35,553 nucleotides of DNA from Flavobacteriales bacterium (GCA_947453795.1 CANGIC010000006.1:1-35553); one strand, 5' to 3'; positions 8,262 through 16,435 are shown, counted from the first letter of the stretch. Notes: a model not told the origin generated them from the sequence alone. Translations and numbers: made by a program.

Positions 8262-8842
8262 TAGCGCATGCGCGGCATTTTCTTGCGTCCACCCATCATT
8301 TGCGCCATGCGCATTTGGTTTTTAGACGGCGCCATTTTCATTTGATTTTGCATCATCACGATCTGCTCTTTCAGCATTCCCGTGTTGTCCATTTTTTTTG
8401 CTTCGGCCAACAACTTCTCTGCCTCTGCTTTGCGGTTCGTCTGCAAACAGATTCCAGCTAAGTGCATACGTGCAACCGCATTGTCTTGTCCAGTACGTAG
8501 CCCAAGACCAATGGCCTTGCGCAAGTATTGTTCACTTTTCGTAAACCCAAATTCTTGGGTGTTCATTACCGCTTGAAGAAACAAGACATAGGCATGTTGC
8601 TTGCGCGGCAATAGCTGTGGTGCAGAGATGCGGTTGATGTATTTTTTGGCTTTATCGGTATCTCCCAAGCGCATTTGGTTGAGTGCAAGAATCATGTTTT
8701 CATTCCTGAAAAAAGAAAGAATAACAAGACCAGCGGGAAGAATCATGGTAATTCCCCAGCCCCAATGTCCGGTAAAGAAAAGCCAAACGGTAAAAAATAA
8801 TGTTGCTGCGGCAATGAGGCAGCGAAGAATGAATCCTGTCAT
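8261..8842 (-). CDS. TPR-like membrane protein with Met-rich basic tail
   Basis: I do not recognise a named family. The 193-aa protein begins with two hydrophobic segments (LIAAATLFFTVWLFF and WGITMILPAGLVILSFF). A helical repeat region follows that reads like two or three tetratricopeptide-type helices (LRLGDTDKAKKYINRI-like, FLQAVMNTQEFGFTKSEQYLRKA, ARMHLAGICLQTNRKAEAEKLLAEAKKM). The last 38 residues contain 11 methionines among Lys/Arg/Gln residues. It sits 3 bp after the ridA stop and overlaps the methyltransferase start. The tail probably faces the cytoplasm, with two transmembrane helices anchoring the N-terminus. The function is unknown. Confidence 0.75.
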   Translation of the reverse strand: MTGFILRCLIAAATLFFTVWLFFTGHWGWGITMILPAGLVILSFFRNENMILALNQMRLGDTDKAKKYINRISAPQLLPRKQHAYVLFLQAVMNTQEFGFTKSEQYLRKAIGLGLRTGQDNAVARMHLAGICLQTNRKAEAEKLLAEAKKMDNTGMLKEQIVMMQNQMKMAPSKNQMRMAQMMGGRKKMPRMR

Positions 8843-8845
8843 GGT

Positions 8846-9280
8846 TTAATCAATTGTTGCTATACATTTTAATTCAATCGCAATAGGCGTTGGAAGTGAG
8901 TTTATTTCCACGGTCGTGCGGCACGGTAAGTTGTCTTTGAAGTATTCCGCATACACCCGATTGTAGGTGTGAAAGTCACGTTTCATGTGGACTAAAAACA
9001 CGGTTACATCTACCAGCTGATCCCAACTCGAACCTGACTCTTCCAAGATAATCCGAACATTGTCGAAAACGCTGCGGCATTGTGCCTCAAAGTCAAATTC
9101 AATGAAATTTCCATTCTTGTCCAAGGTTAACCCAGGCACGGCTGAATCTGTTGCATCGGAGCCCGCAACGCGCGGACCTACACCAGAAAGAAAAAGTAAA
9201 TTTCCAACCTTGCGGGCATGTGGGTACAAACCAACCGGTTTTGGTGCTTTCGTTGTAGAAATTCTAGATGAATCCGTCAT
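8846..9280 (-). CDS. RidA family (YjgF/YER057c/UK114) protein
   Basis: RidA proteins hydrolyse reactive enamine/imine intermediates of amino acid metabolism or act as related deaminases. The family signs are GNLLFLSGVGPR in the N-terminal half, then the C-terminal block LPCRTTVEINSLPTPIAIELKCIAT, which carries the Arg and Glu of the subunit-interface active site. The middle, with FDNVRIILEESGSSWDQLVDVTVFLVHM, is typical. The track begins at a TTG (9298) that lies inside a perfect -7 box. The ATG at 9280 gives MTDSSRISTTKAPKPVG (144 aa). The atypical GPRVAGSDATDSAVPGL stretch resembles the 2-aminomuconate-deaminase-like subgroup more than classic RidA, but I would not assign that activity. It heads a three-gene operon. 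Confidence 0.9.
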   Translation of the reverse strand: MTDSSRISTTKAPKPVGLYPHARKVGNLLFLSGVGPRVAGSDATDSAVPGLTLDKNGNFIEFDFEAQCRSVFDNVRIILEESGSSWDQLVDVTVFLVHMKRDFHTYNRVYAEYFKDNLPCRTTVEINSLPTPIAIELKCIATID

Positions 9281-9295
9281 GTGATGAATTTGGTG

Positions 9296-9303
9296 CAAAT
9301 ATA
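9296..9303 (-). promoter_or_regulatory. Bacteroidota -7 box for the ridA operon
   Basis: The minus strand reads TATATTTG, a perfect TAnnTTTG, 15 bp upstream of the ATG at 9280. It contains the TTG used as the ORF-track start. No -33 TTTG is seen at normal spacing. Confidence 0.45.
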
Positions 9304-9405
9304 GGGAATTGACAGAAAGTAGAAGGGGTCTTTGCCAGCAGACGAAGAAAATTCCACCGTGAAAAATTGTTTTTAGGCCATTCTAGCCCTTAACTTATGG
9401 CTTGC

Positions 9406-9436
9406 TTTTTGCCAAGCGCGGAAATGTTTAACTTTG
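9406..9436 (+). promoter_or_regulatory. Bacteroidota promoter (-33 and -7 boxes)
   Basis: TTTTTG at 9406-9411 and TAACTTTG at 9429-9436 are separated by 17 bp. Both elements match the primary sigma factor consensus of Bacteroidota (TTTG / TAnnTTTG), making this the most complete promoter in the window. The ATG follows the -7 box after only 4 bp, so the mRNA should have almost no leader. Confidence 0.6.
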
Positions 9437-9440
9437 TACC

Positions 9441-10118
9441 ATGAAATTTTGGACTTTTTCAGTGCTGTTGTTCTGCACACTTTTTCTCCATTCTTGCATT
9501 GAACTCATTGACGATATAAAAATCAATAATGACGGCAGTGGAACCCTCAAATACACGGTAAATTTAAGCTCCAGCAAAGTAAAGGTCACCTCTATACTGG
9601 CTTTGGACAGCGTCAATGGCATCCGTGTTCCTTCCATTGCGGAGCTGAATTCGCGAATAGCAGAATTTCAGAAAAAATTGGATGCCAAAACGGGAATATC
9701 GAATGTTACCATTGAATCAGATTTCGAGTCATATATATTTAAATTGCGCTGCGATTTCACCAGTGTATCAGCGCTTCAAACAGCCATTAAAGAAGTGGTG
9801 CGCGATGAGCTAAGGGATAAAAATGTTCCCGAATTGGATGCTATCTGGTTGAACTGGGACGGTCAAAAACTCGTGCGTTCCATTCCAGAAATTTCGGTCA
9901 AGAAAACTACTGAATTTCAACAAGAAGACATTGCGCTGCTCAAACAAGGTACGTACACCTCGATCACGCGATTTGAGCGGCCTGTCGATCATTTCGACAA
10001 TCCATTGGCACAAATTTCAGCGAACAAAATGAACGTGATGATCAAGACAAATCCGCATGCGTTGTCGCAAAACACATCCCTTTTAGACAACATCATCTAT
10101 CTTACCCCGCTCAAGTAA
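9441..10118 (+). CDS. Hypothetical lipoprotein
   Basis: This 225-aa protein has a lipoprotein signal peptide: MKFWTFSVLLFCTLF and then the lipobox-like LHSC, with Cys19 as the likely lipidated residue. The mature part begins with acidic residues, then INNDGSGTLKYTVNLS, a repetitive beta-rich style. I recognise no catalytic motif and no named family. Later segments alternate between predicted strands and helices (LQTAIKEVVRDELRDKNVPELDAIWLNW). It is expected to be anchored in the outer or inner membrane. It is the first of three plus-strand envelope genes, with 52 bp to the next gene, which has its own possible -7 box. The strong promoter and clear signal peptide support a real gene. Confidence 0.8.
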   Translation: MKFWTFSVLLFCTLFLHSCIELIDDIKINNDGSGTLKYTVNLSSSKVKVTSILALDSVNGIRVPSIAELNSRIAEFQKKLDAKTGISNVTIESDFESYIFKLRCDFTSVSALQTAIKEVVRDELRDKNVPELDAIWLNWDGQKLVRSIPEISVKKTTEFQQEDIALLKQGTYTSITRFERPVDHFDNPLAQISANKMNVMIKTNPHALSQNTSLLDNIIYLTPLK

Positions 10119-10136
10119 AATTCGAGGTAATTTTCG

Positions 10137-10144
10137 TATTTTTG
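10137..10144 (+). promoter_or_regulatory. Possible -7 box upstream of the DUF4836-like gene
   Basis: TATTTTTG is a perfect TAnnTTTG, 26 bp before the GTG start at 10171. No -33 element is found, so it may be a secondary promoter within the three-gene cluster. Confidence 0.35.
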
Positions 10145-10170
10145 TCGTACAATCCGTAGAACCGAATAAA

Positions 10171-12099
10171 GTGATCCGACGTCCTCATTTTCAATTGATT
10201 TTAACGCTTCTTTTTGTCGGCAGCGTTGTCAATTTACATGGTCAAACCATGACCGAAACTACCCCGACTGTCAAATCTGAAACACTCATCCCAAAGGATG
10301 CGGTGACCGTTTTCAGTTTGAACAACATTAGTCTATTACAGAAAATTTCATTGGACGACCTGGTTCGCTATGAATTCATGGAAGAGGTGCAACAAGAGTT
10401 GTTTGATGGTTCGACGACCGGAAAAACATTGAAAGACTCAGGAATTGACTTCGATCAAAAGTTGAATGTCTTCTATGGGAAAGGTCAAAATTATGAGGTT
10501 TCTGGATTTACACTAGGCATCAAGGACAAACAAGATTTATTTGTCGTTTTTGATGACTTCGAAAAAGAAGAAGACCTTTATCCAGGGGTAGAATTTTACA
10601 GTTCTTACTTCAATCATTTAATCATTAAGGGTGATGCAGCGCTTCTCGTTCGCGTTGAACCAAACATGGAAAAAATCGATGAAGTCACGGATTCGATTTG
10701 GTATTCAAGAGGAAATGAGAATCCCTATTACAACGAGGGGTATGATGACTTCGATGAGGATGGGGTGTTGCTTGAAGGCGAGTTTGAATTCGAAGCGACT
10801 GAAGCACCTGCTGAGGAGTCTGAAGAGGACTTACTGGAAGAGGTAGACATTGAAGGGATTTTAGAAGATGAGAACCTGCTCGAAAAGAACTATTACGAAT
10901 TGCGTGATAGCGTTCAAGTGATGCTGGAAATGGAATACCTTTCTGCCTTGTGTGAAGAATTGTTTGTTGGACAAATCAATCTTGTTAACTCGGACACACG
11001 ATTTGCGGAGCAATTGACGCATACCTCGGAGGGTGTTTTCTACTTGGACAATTCACGTAACCTTCAAAAAGCAGAAGGTATGTGGTATATGCAGACCATG
11101 TTTCCATCGCTATTTGAGGACATGAAAGAGTTGTATACGGGAAATGTTATTCTTGGCGATCTCATTCTTAATCAAGCATCTGTCGAGTTTAAAATGGAGG
11201 TGCGCTACGGCGAGGAGCTTGGCTCTATCTACCAAAAGATGAACGATTCAAAGTTCGATAAGGACGTGTTAAAATACATCCATAAGGACAACACGGCATT
11301 TTTCTCCTACAATGTAAATCTTCGCGAGGCCTATGAGCAAGCGTATAAAGTGATCATGCCGATTTTGTCTTCCGAGAAAAATTCCCGCATGAGCGCGAAT
11401 GTATTGACGATTGAATTGCTGAATGAGTTCATCAACAAGGATGCACTGTTTGGCACCTACAAGGGAAGTATGTTTGGCACGTTCAACGGTATTCAAAAGA
11501 TTAAAACGACAAAAATTGAATTCAGCTACGATGAAGAGACCTTCGAATACAGTGAGCGTGAAGTTGAAGCAGAAGAAGACATGCCCATCTTTACTGTAGG
11601 TTTCTCCACAGAACGCGCCGATATTCCAGAAAAAGTATTGAACCATTTGTCTCGTTTGACTTCTCGTTTTAAAAACATGGGGACCTATTGGGTGTGTGAA
11701 AAGGCCATCCTCGACGCGGCAGATTTGTATATGATCAATACCAATGGCTTGTTTATTTTCACCAATGACGCCGACTTAGCAATGCGACATTCTACTGGAT
11801 ACGGTAAAGAAGCATTGTCTAAAAAGGAGGCGAAGCGCGCGAAGAAAAGCGGTTTTATGTATGCACATATCGATTGGGCACGTGCCATTGAGCGCTTCCC
11901 TCGCGATTTCTTCAGTGACCGTGAGAATGAAATTATCGATGCCATGCGCGGCAAAACAGGGACTATGGAGTTGACATCCTCTAAGACAAGCAAGGAGAAA
12001 ACGAACTTAAACTTGGTGTACAATTACCAAGGTGTTTATGACAATTCGGGGAAATACTTGCTCGATTTGTTGAACAGCATTTATGTCATTTCAAAATAA
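10171..12099 (+). CDS. Secreted DUF4836-like protein
   Basis: This 642-aa protein starts at a GTG (a stop lies just upstream in frame) with a signal peptide ending NLHGQ. The mature N-terminus LIPKDAVTVFSLNNISLLQKISLDDL resembles the start of DUF4836 proteins of Bacteroidota, surface or periplasmic proteins of unknown function in which a similar block opens each repeat. A strongly acidic insert lies at about residues 188-241 (DDFDEDG, then EFEFEATEAPAEESEEDLLEE). The rest is a mix of strands and helices with many aromatic residues and no recognisable catalytic motif. The C-terminus (LLDLLNSIYVISK) carries no T9SS sorting domain. The next gene begins 9 bp downstream, so the two are very likely co-transcribed. 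Confidence 0.78.
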   Translation: MIRRPHFQLILTLLFVGSVVNLHGQTMTETTPTVKSETLIPKDAVTVFSLNNISLLQKISLDDLVRYEFMEEVQQELFDGSTTGKTLKDSGIDFDQKLNVFYGKGQNYEVSGFTLGIKDKQDLFVVFDDFEKEEDLYPGVEFYSSYFNHLIIKGDAALLVRVEPNMEKIDEVTDSIWYSRGNENPYYNEGYDDFDEDGVLLEGEFEFEATEAPAEESEEDLLEEVDIEGILEDENLLEKNYYELRDSVQVMLEMEYLSALCEELFVGQINLVNSDTRFAEQLTHTSEGVFYLDNSRNLQKAEGMWYMQTMFPSLFEDMKELYTGNVILGDLILNQASVEFKMEVRYGEELGSIYQKMNDSKFDKDVLKYIHKDNTAFFSYNVNLREAYEQAYKVIMPILSSEKNSRMSANVLTIELLNEFINKDALFGTYKGSMFGTFNGIQKIKTTKIEFSYDEETFEYSEREVEAEEDMPIFTVGFSTERADIPEKVLNHLSRLTSRFKNMGTYWVCEKAILDAADLYMINTNGLFIFTNDADLAMRHSTGYGKEALSKKEAKRAKKSGFMYAHIDWARAIERFPRDFFSDRENEIIDAMRGKTGTMELTSSKTSKEKTNLNLVYNYQGVYDNSGKYLLDLLNSIYVISK

Positions 12100-12108
12100 C
12101 CCATCTTC

Positions 12109-13437
12109 ATGTTTAAGAAGGTTGTCCTTATTTTAATTCTTTCTGTTGCGCTAGGAGTTTTCCTTTATTTAAGGCCATTTTTATTTGGAAAGGCAGATCC
12201 ACCGCGTATTGAGGACCGATTGCCGGAAGCCGATTTTCTAGGACGTGCGTATTTGCTCGATGTGGCACGCGAAACCAGTGGGATGTTGTTTTACCACAAG
12301 ATTCCTTTCCGCGATTTCTTCTCCTATGAATTTTTGCTGGGTCAAGGGAAGATGTACGGACTCAATCTTCAAGATCCTGCCTACTTCTTTGCATTTGAAA
12401 CAGGACAGTGGGGTGCGGTGCTTCATGTAAGTGATAGCAGTAAAATTTTCCAAGGGATTGAACGCTTGAGGAAGTTCGCAGACATCCGCGATACACTCAT
12501 CAATGAACAAAAGGTATATACCTATCCCGCAGAAAATGGCTATTTAACCTACGGAAAGAATTATTTGCTGGTGTACAAAGGGAAGAATTTTGAGCCGATA
12601 TTGAAGCGTGTAAGTGAAGCCAAGCGCTTTGGGATTGCCCCCTGTTGGAAGGCCTTTTTGCATGAAAAGCAATTCGGTAAGGAGAAATTGGTGATTTATT
12701 CGAATTGGAAAAAGCTCAAGGAAAACGGAATTAAAAAAGCCATTTTTGCGCACGACAGCGATTCCGTAAGCTTCAGTTTGCTCGCCTATATTCGAAGCTC
12801 GAAACCGTTGAATGTCAAGATGAAATCGGCGGGTATAAATTTCAAAGAAGGGGAATTTGCCAGTAAAATGTTGAACATCCACTTGGACATCACAAAACTG
12901 CGATCGAGCCCTACCGATCCGATTTATATCTGGCTCATGAAGTTGGGACGCAAGATTGGGTTTCCTACGGCGGAATTTCTAAATGCCTGGGATGGTGATC
13001 TTTCCTTTCGCCAAGGGGGCTTTCAAACAGTTCAAGAAAGCTATATTGAATCTGTGCTCGATGAGGATTTCAATGTGACCGAAGTAGAGAAAAAGCGAGA
13101 TGTCAAGGTGCCAGGGTTTTCATTGATCCTGTCCATGAACGAAAAAGGACAATCGCTGTTCAATCGGCTTATGGCAAAGGGAATCTTGACGCAGCAGGAC
13201 GATAAATTTCGGTTTTTATTTTCGCCAGAACTACGCTTCAAAAAGAAAGACAATTACTTCATTTTCCATTCGGGGGCCTACACGCCTGCGATTGAGGAGC
13301 ATCGCCGCAACAATGGGGTGTGGACGGAACGAGGAACGCGCTTGCAATTTAGTCTCGATTCATTGAGTAGGAGCGAGGCCTTTGGAACGATTTATATTCC
13401 CGTCGATCGCATTATTCGGAGAAATAAATTCTTCTAA
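12109..13437 (+). CDS. Membrane-anchored hypothetical protein
   Basis: This 442-aa protein has a single N-terminal hydrophobic segment (VVLILILSVALGVFLYL) preceded by MFKK. It could be an uncleaved anchor or signal peptide. The rest is an envelope-exposed domain. Its opening, PRIEDRLPEADFLGRAYLLDVARETSGML, and its general pattern of strands and aromatic residues recall the preceding DUF4836-like protein. The two may be distant relatives that work together, though I cannot show homology by eye. No catalytic or binding motif is recognised. It starts 9 bp after the previous stop and ends 3 bp before the convergent HNH gene. Confidence 0.75.
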   Translation: MFKKVVLILILSVALGVFLYLRPFLFGKADPPRIEDRLPEADFLGRAYLLDVARETSGMLFYHKIPFRDFFSYEFLLGQGKMYGLNLQDPAYFFAFETGQWGAVLHVSDSSKIFQGIERLRKFADIRDTLINEQKVYTYPAENGYLTYGKNYLLVYKGKNFEPILKRVSEAKRFGIAPCWKAFLHEKQFGKEKLVIYSNWKKLKENGIKKAIFAHDSDSVSFSLLAYIRSSKPLNVKMKSAGINFKEGEFASKMLNIHLDITKLRSSPTDPIYIWLMKLGRKIGFPTAEFLNAWDGDLSFRQGGFQTVQESYIESVLDEDFNVTEVEKKRDVKVPGFSLILSMNEKGQSLFNRLMAKGILTQQDDKFRFLFSPELRFKKKDNYFIFHSGAYTPAIEEHRRNNGVWTERGTRLQFSLDSLSRSEAFGTIYIPVDRIIRRNKFF

Positions 13438-13440
13438 TAC

Positions 13441-14037
13441 TTATACCTCTGTACTGAAGCGCAGCAATGTTTTATGAATGTGTGAAATGCTGCAATTGTA
13501 CTTTTCGGAAAGCTCTTTTAATGTCATTCCTTTCTCCATACGCAAGTAGTGGATTCGTTTTTTTTGTGCGTAATCGAGGGGATCAGGACGACCATTTGAT
13601 GTGTTGCCTCCTTTTGGGCCGTATTTCAACCTGCGCTTCAACCAAAGCTGAGAATTGTCCCGCTTACCGGATTCAAATCCTTTTTTTATCGATGCGCTGA
13701 ATGTTGTCCATGCGAGATTTTCAATGCAGTTGTTGTTGAGATTTCCATCCAGATGAACGACAACCTTATTTTTTCGTGGCTGAGGGTTGTGAATAAAGGC
13801 CAATGCCACCACTTTATGCGGATATACGGTGCGGCGTTTTCCTTTGTCGTCGACAAGGTCTGTGAGAAGGAATCCATTTTTTGGATGAACACGAATGGTT
13901 TTTGCGCGCCCCTCTAGATGAACGACACGACCATTACTCATGGTTGACACGCGCTCAATAGAACGTATGTTACCCTGATTGGATACCTCATAATTTGAAA
14001 ACCCAGGAACAACTTTCCACTCTTCCATTTTAAGCAT
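13441..14037 (-). CDS. NUMOD4 / HNH endonuclease with C-terminal helix-turn-helix
   Basis: This is a free-standing homing-type endonuclease of 198 aa (195 aa if the second ATG at 14028 is used). The N-terminal NUMOD4 motif is EEWKVVPGFSNYEVSNQGNIRSI. The HNH core is VVVHLDGNLNNNCIENLAWTT, with the His, the Asn-rich loop and the final ENL in family positions. A C-terminal region, MTLKELSEKYNCSISHIHKTLLRF, reads as a helix-turn-helix DNA-binding module. Such genes occur in phages, introns and as solitary mobile genes. No intron, split host gene or phage neighbour is visible here. It sits tail to tail with the membrane protein gene, only 3 bp between stops, and no TAnnTTTG box is found upstream. 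Recent insertion is possible but not shown. Confidence 0.88.
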   Translation of the reverse strand: MLKMEEWKVVPGFSNYEVSNQGNIRSIERVSTMSNGRVVHLEGRAKTIRVHPKNGFLLTDLVDDKGKRRTVYPHKVVALAFIHNPQPRKNKVVVHLDGNLNNNCIENLAWTTFSASIKKGFESGKRDNSQLWLKRRLKYGPKGGNTSNGRPDPLDYAQKKRIHYLRMEKGMTLKELSEKYNCSISHIHKTLLRFSTEV

Positions 14038-14179
14038 TTGTTAAATAAACACACCGCGTTCAATTTTGTTCGCTGTATTCATTGAATTGTACGCTAATCT
14101 AACAGCACAGTGTAAATAACTATTGGTAGTTCAAAATGACTTTAAAACAGTGCTTCGCTACCTTTAAATAAAAACGAGT

Positions 14180-15499
14180 ATGGCAAAAAAGCAGAAAATC
14201 TTTGTGTTAGATACTTCCGTATTGTTGCACGATCATCAGGCAATCACCAACTTTAAAAAGAATTTTGTCGCAATACCCATCACGGTCTTGGAAGAGTTGG
14301 ATAAGTTCAAAATTGGAAACGACACAAAGAACTTTTCGGCGCGAGAGGTGATTCGTCAAATCGACAAACTTTCATCGCATGGTAGTTTACAAGATTGGAT
14401 CAGTTTGGGTAAAGAACGAGGCAGCTTCAGGGTCGTGCTTGACAACAATCCAAAAGAAATCAATGCGGAGTATGTCTATTCAGCAGGAAAGAATGACCAT
14501 AAAATCATAAATGCAGCATTGGTCTTAAAAGAAACGGAACATAATATGGAGGTTGTTCTTGTGACGAAGGACATCAACTTGCGCATCAAAGCCAAGGCAC
14601 TCGGCATCAACGCAGAGGACTATGAGACGGGGAAAGTGGAGGTGAAAGAAGAGGGAACCTCCAATACCATTGATCACGTTGACTCAGATCTTATTCGGCA
14701 GATTTTTCATGCCGGTAAAGTGGAGGAAAATGGAATTCTTGGCAAAAAGAAGATTGCAAATGGCTATTATATTTTAAAAAATGGAAAGACATCTTCACTG
14801 GCTTTTTACGACCATTTCACGGATCAATTGGAGCGCATTGAAAAAGAATACGTGTACGGCATTAAACCGAAGAATGCCGAGCAGGCCTTTGCGCTGCATG
14901 CACTAATGAATCCCCACATCAAATTGGTCGCGTTGCAAGGCGTGGCAGGGACAGGAAAAACATTATTGGCGTTGGCTTCGGCACTCGAACAAAGCAAGAG
15001 CTATCATCAAATCATTTTGGCACGTCCGATTGTTCCGCTTTCGAATAAGGAAATTGGTTTTCTTCCAGGAGATGCGAACGACAAAATTGGACCCTATATG
15101 GAGCCACTTTGGGACAATTTGAAATTCATCAAGTCGCAGTTCAGCGAAAATGAAAAGAAATTCAAAGCCATACTCGAAATGGAAAATTCAGGGCGTATCG
15201 TCATTACGCCCTTGGCTTTCATTCGTGGGCGCAGCTTGTCGAATATTATGTTCATTGTGGATGAAGCCCAAAATCTTACCCCACATGAGGTTAAAACGAT
15301 CATTACGCGGGCAGGAGAAAACACCAAAATTGTGTTTACAGGTGATGTCAACCAAATTGACACCCCTTATTTGGACGAATACTCGAACGGTTTGGCCTAT
15401 CTCATTGATCGATTGAAAGGACAGAAATTGTTTGCCGATGTGGTGCTTGAAAAAGGGGAGCGTTCGGAGTTGGCGAATTTGGCAAATGATTTATTGTGA
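14180..15499 (+). CDS. PIN domain-PhoH family ATPase (YlaK/PhoH2 type)
   Basis: The N-terminal PIN ribonuclease domain begins IFVLDTSVLLHD (Asp11) and continues with TVLEELDKFK and further acidic residues. The C-terminal PhoH ATPase domain has Walker A GVAGTGKT near residue 254 and Walker B FIVDEAQN near residue 358, followed by KIVFTGDVNQID. PhoH2 proteins couple ATP-dependent RNA unwinding to PIN-domain RNA cleavage, so a role in RNA processing or decay is likely. The 439-aa length is standard for the family. It is transcribed alone. A one-mismatch -7 box (TACCTTTA) lies about 14 bp before the ATG. Confidence 0.93.
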   Translation: MAKKQKIFVLDTSVLLHDHQAITNFKKNFVAIPITVLEELDKFKIGNDTKNFSAREVIRQIDKLSSHGSLQDWISLGKERGSFRVVLDNNPKEINAEYVYSAGKNDHKIINAALVLKETEHNMEVVLVTKDINLRIKAKALGINAEDYETGKVEVKEEGTSNTIDHVDSDLIRQIFHAGKVEENGILGKKKIANGYYILKNGKTSSLAFYDHFTDQLERIEKEYVYGIKPKNAEQAFALHALMNPHIKLVALQGVAGTGKTLLALASALEQSKSYHQIILARPIVPLSNKEIGFLPGDANDKIGPYMEPLWDNLKFIKSQFSENEKKFKAILEMENSGRIVITPLAFIRGRSLSNIMFIVDEAQNLTPHEVKTIITRAGENTKIVFTGDVNQIDTPYLDEYSNGLAYLIDRLKGQKLFADVVLEKGERSELANLANDLL

Positions 15500-15524
15500 T
15501 TACAGTTGAATCGAAAGCGGGCAT

Positions 15525-16409
15525 TCAATGAGTCAGAATTAATTTGTCGTTTTCGAATTTGTAGGGTTTTTCTGTTTCTGAACTAGGACAGCATGAGGCA
15601 TCGTGTTCTCCATAACAGGCCAAATGAATGTAAATATTTCCGTTCACTACTTTTGTCATTACGGGATAAGGATTATCTCCGCAGTGGTAATTTAAAGCGC
15701 AGGGACAGGAATAGTCAAGTTCAATGAGTTTGTATTGATTGTTCGGAAGGACTTTTAAGCAAAAGATTCTTTGCCAAGCATATGTCCCCCCTGCTGTTTC
15801 ATCAATGGTAAATAGAATTTCTTGTTTTCCGTCTTTATCAAAGTCTCCGGCAAAATTTGGGTTGTACCGTGCATTGAATTCATACGCTGGAACATAGCCG
15901 AGATCTCCAGTGCCTAGTTTAACGATAGTCGTTTCGGCCTTTTTTATAACGAAAGAGACTTCGTTGCCGCTTTGGTATTTTTTGATTTCCTCCCTTAAAC
16001 TTTTTGTGATAAACGCCATTTCCTCAGCACTAAATTGTCCATTTGACAAGTCACGAACTAGGTACAATTTGTTGATTGAATCCTGTAACTGATTTATTGT
16101 CGCTTGATTGGACTTGAGTGCTCTTGTGGAAATTTCTTGTGATTTTGTTAAGGCCTCAACTTGTTCTAAGAGAAGATTATTTTCTTTCGCTAAGTTTTCG
16201 TTTTTCAACTCAGATTCCCCCTTTTTTTGCAATGCACTATTCAATTGATTGCTCAACTCCAAGTTTGCCTTTTTTAATGAATCGTTGGATTGAGAAAACT
16301 TTAGAAGAAGCTCCTTCATTTCCTTCTTGCTCAAGTCTTCTATAGATTGAGCCATTGAAGGAAGTACTAGTGCAAATTGGAAGATGAATAGACTAATGAA
16401 TTTCATCAT
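15525..16409 (-). CDS. Secreted coiled-coil protein of unknown function
   Basis: The track start at 16430 is a TTG lying inside a perfect -7 box, so I use the ATG at 16409 (or the adjacent ATG at 16406). A signal peptide, MKFISLFIFQFALVLPSMAQ, is followed by about 110 residues of heptad-like coiled coil rich in Leu, Asn, Gln, Glu and Lys. The C-terminal globular part contains a GDFDKDGKQEILF segment, resembling the Ca-binding loops of FG-GAP/VCBS-type repeats. Its last 80 residues hold a cluster of cysteines (YSCPCALNYHC and ASCCPSSE). I do not recognise a named family. There is no T9SS sorting domain. It appears monocistronic and lies downstream of the epimerase gene with its own promoter. 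Confidence 0.75.
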   Translation of the reverse strand: MMKFISLFIFQFALVLPSMAQSIEDLSKKEMKELLLKFSQSNDSLKKANLELSNQLNSALQKKGESELKNENLAKENNLLLEQVEALTKSQEISTRALKSNQATINQLQDSINKLYLVRDLSNGQFSAEEMAFITKSLREEIKKYQSGNEVSFVIKKAETTIVKLGTGDLGYVPAYEFNARYNPNFAGDFDKDGKQEILFTIDETAGGTYAWQRIFCLKVLPNNQYKLIELDYSCPCALNYHCGDNPYPVMTKVVNGNIYIHLACYGEHDASCCPSSETEKPYKFENDKLILTH

Positions 16410-16427
16410 GTTTTTGAAAGATGAATT

Positions 16428-16435
16428 CAAAGTTA
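16428..16435 (-). promoter_or_regulatory. Bacteroidota -7 box for the secreted coiled-coil gene
   Basis: The minus strand reads TAACTTTG, a perfect TAnnTTTG, 18 bp before the ATG at 16409. It contains the TTG start chosen by the ORF track. No -33 TTTG is visible. Confidence 0.45.

Noticed and set aside
9441-13437. A defence system (toxin-antitoxin, restriction or CRISPR) in the window
   Set aside because: No cas genes, repeats, toxin-antitoxin pairs or restriction enzymes were recognised. The HNH gene is of the homing type and stands alone.
14159-14166. TACCTTTA upstream of phoH as a -7 box
   Set aside because: It has one mismatch and no convincing -33, so it is only mentioned in the gene entry.
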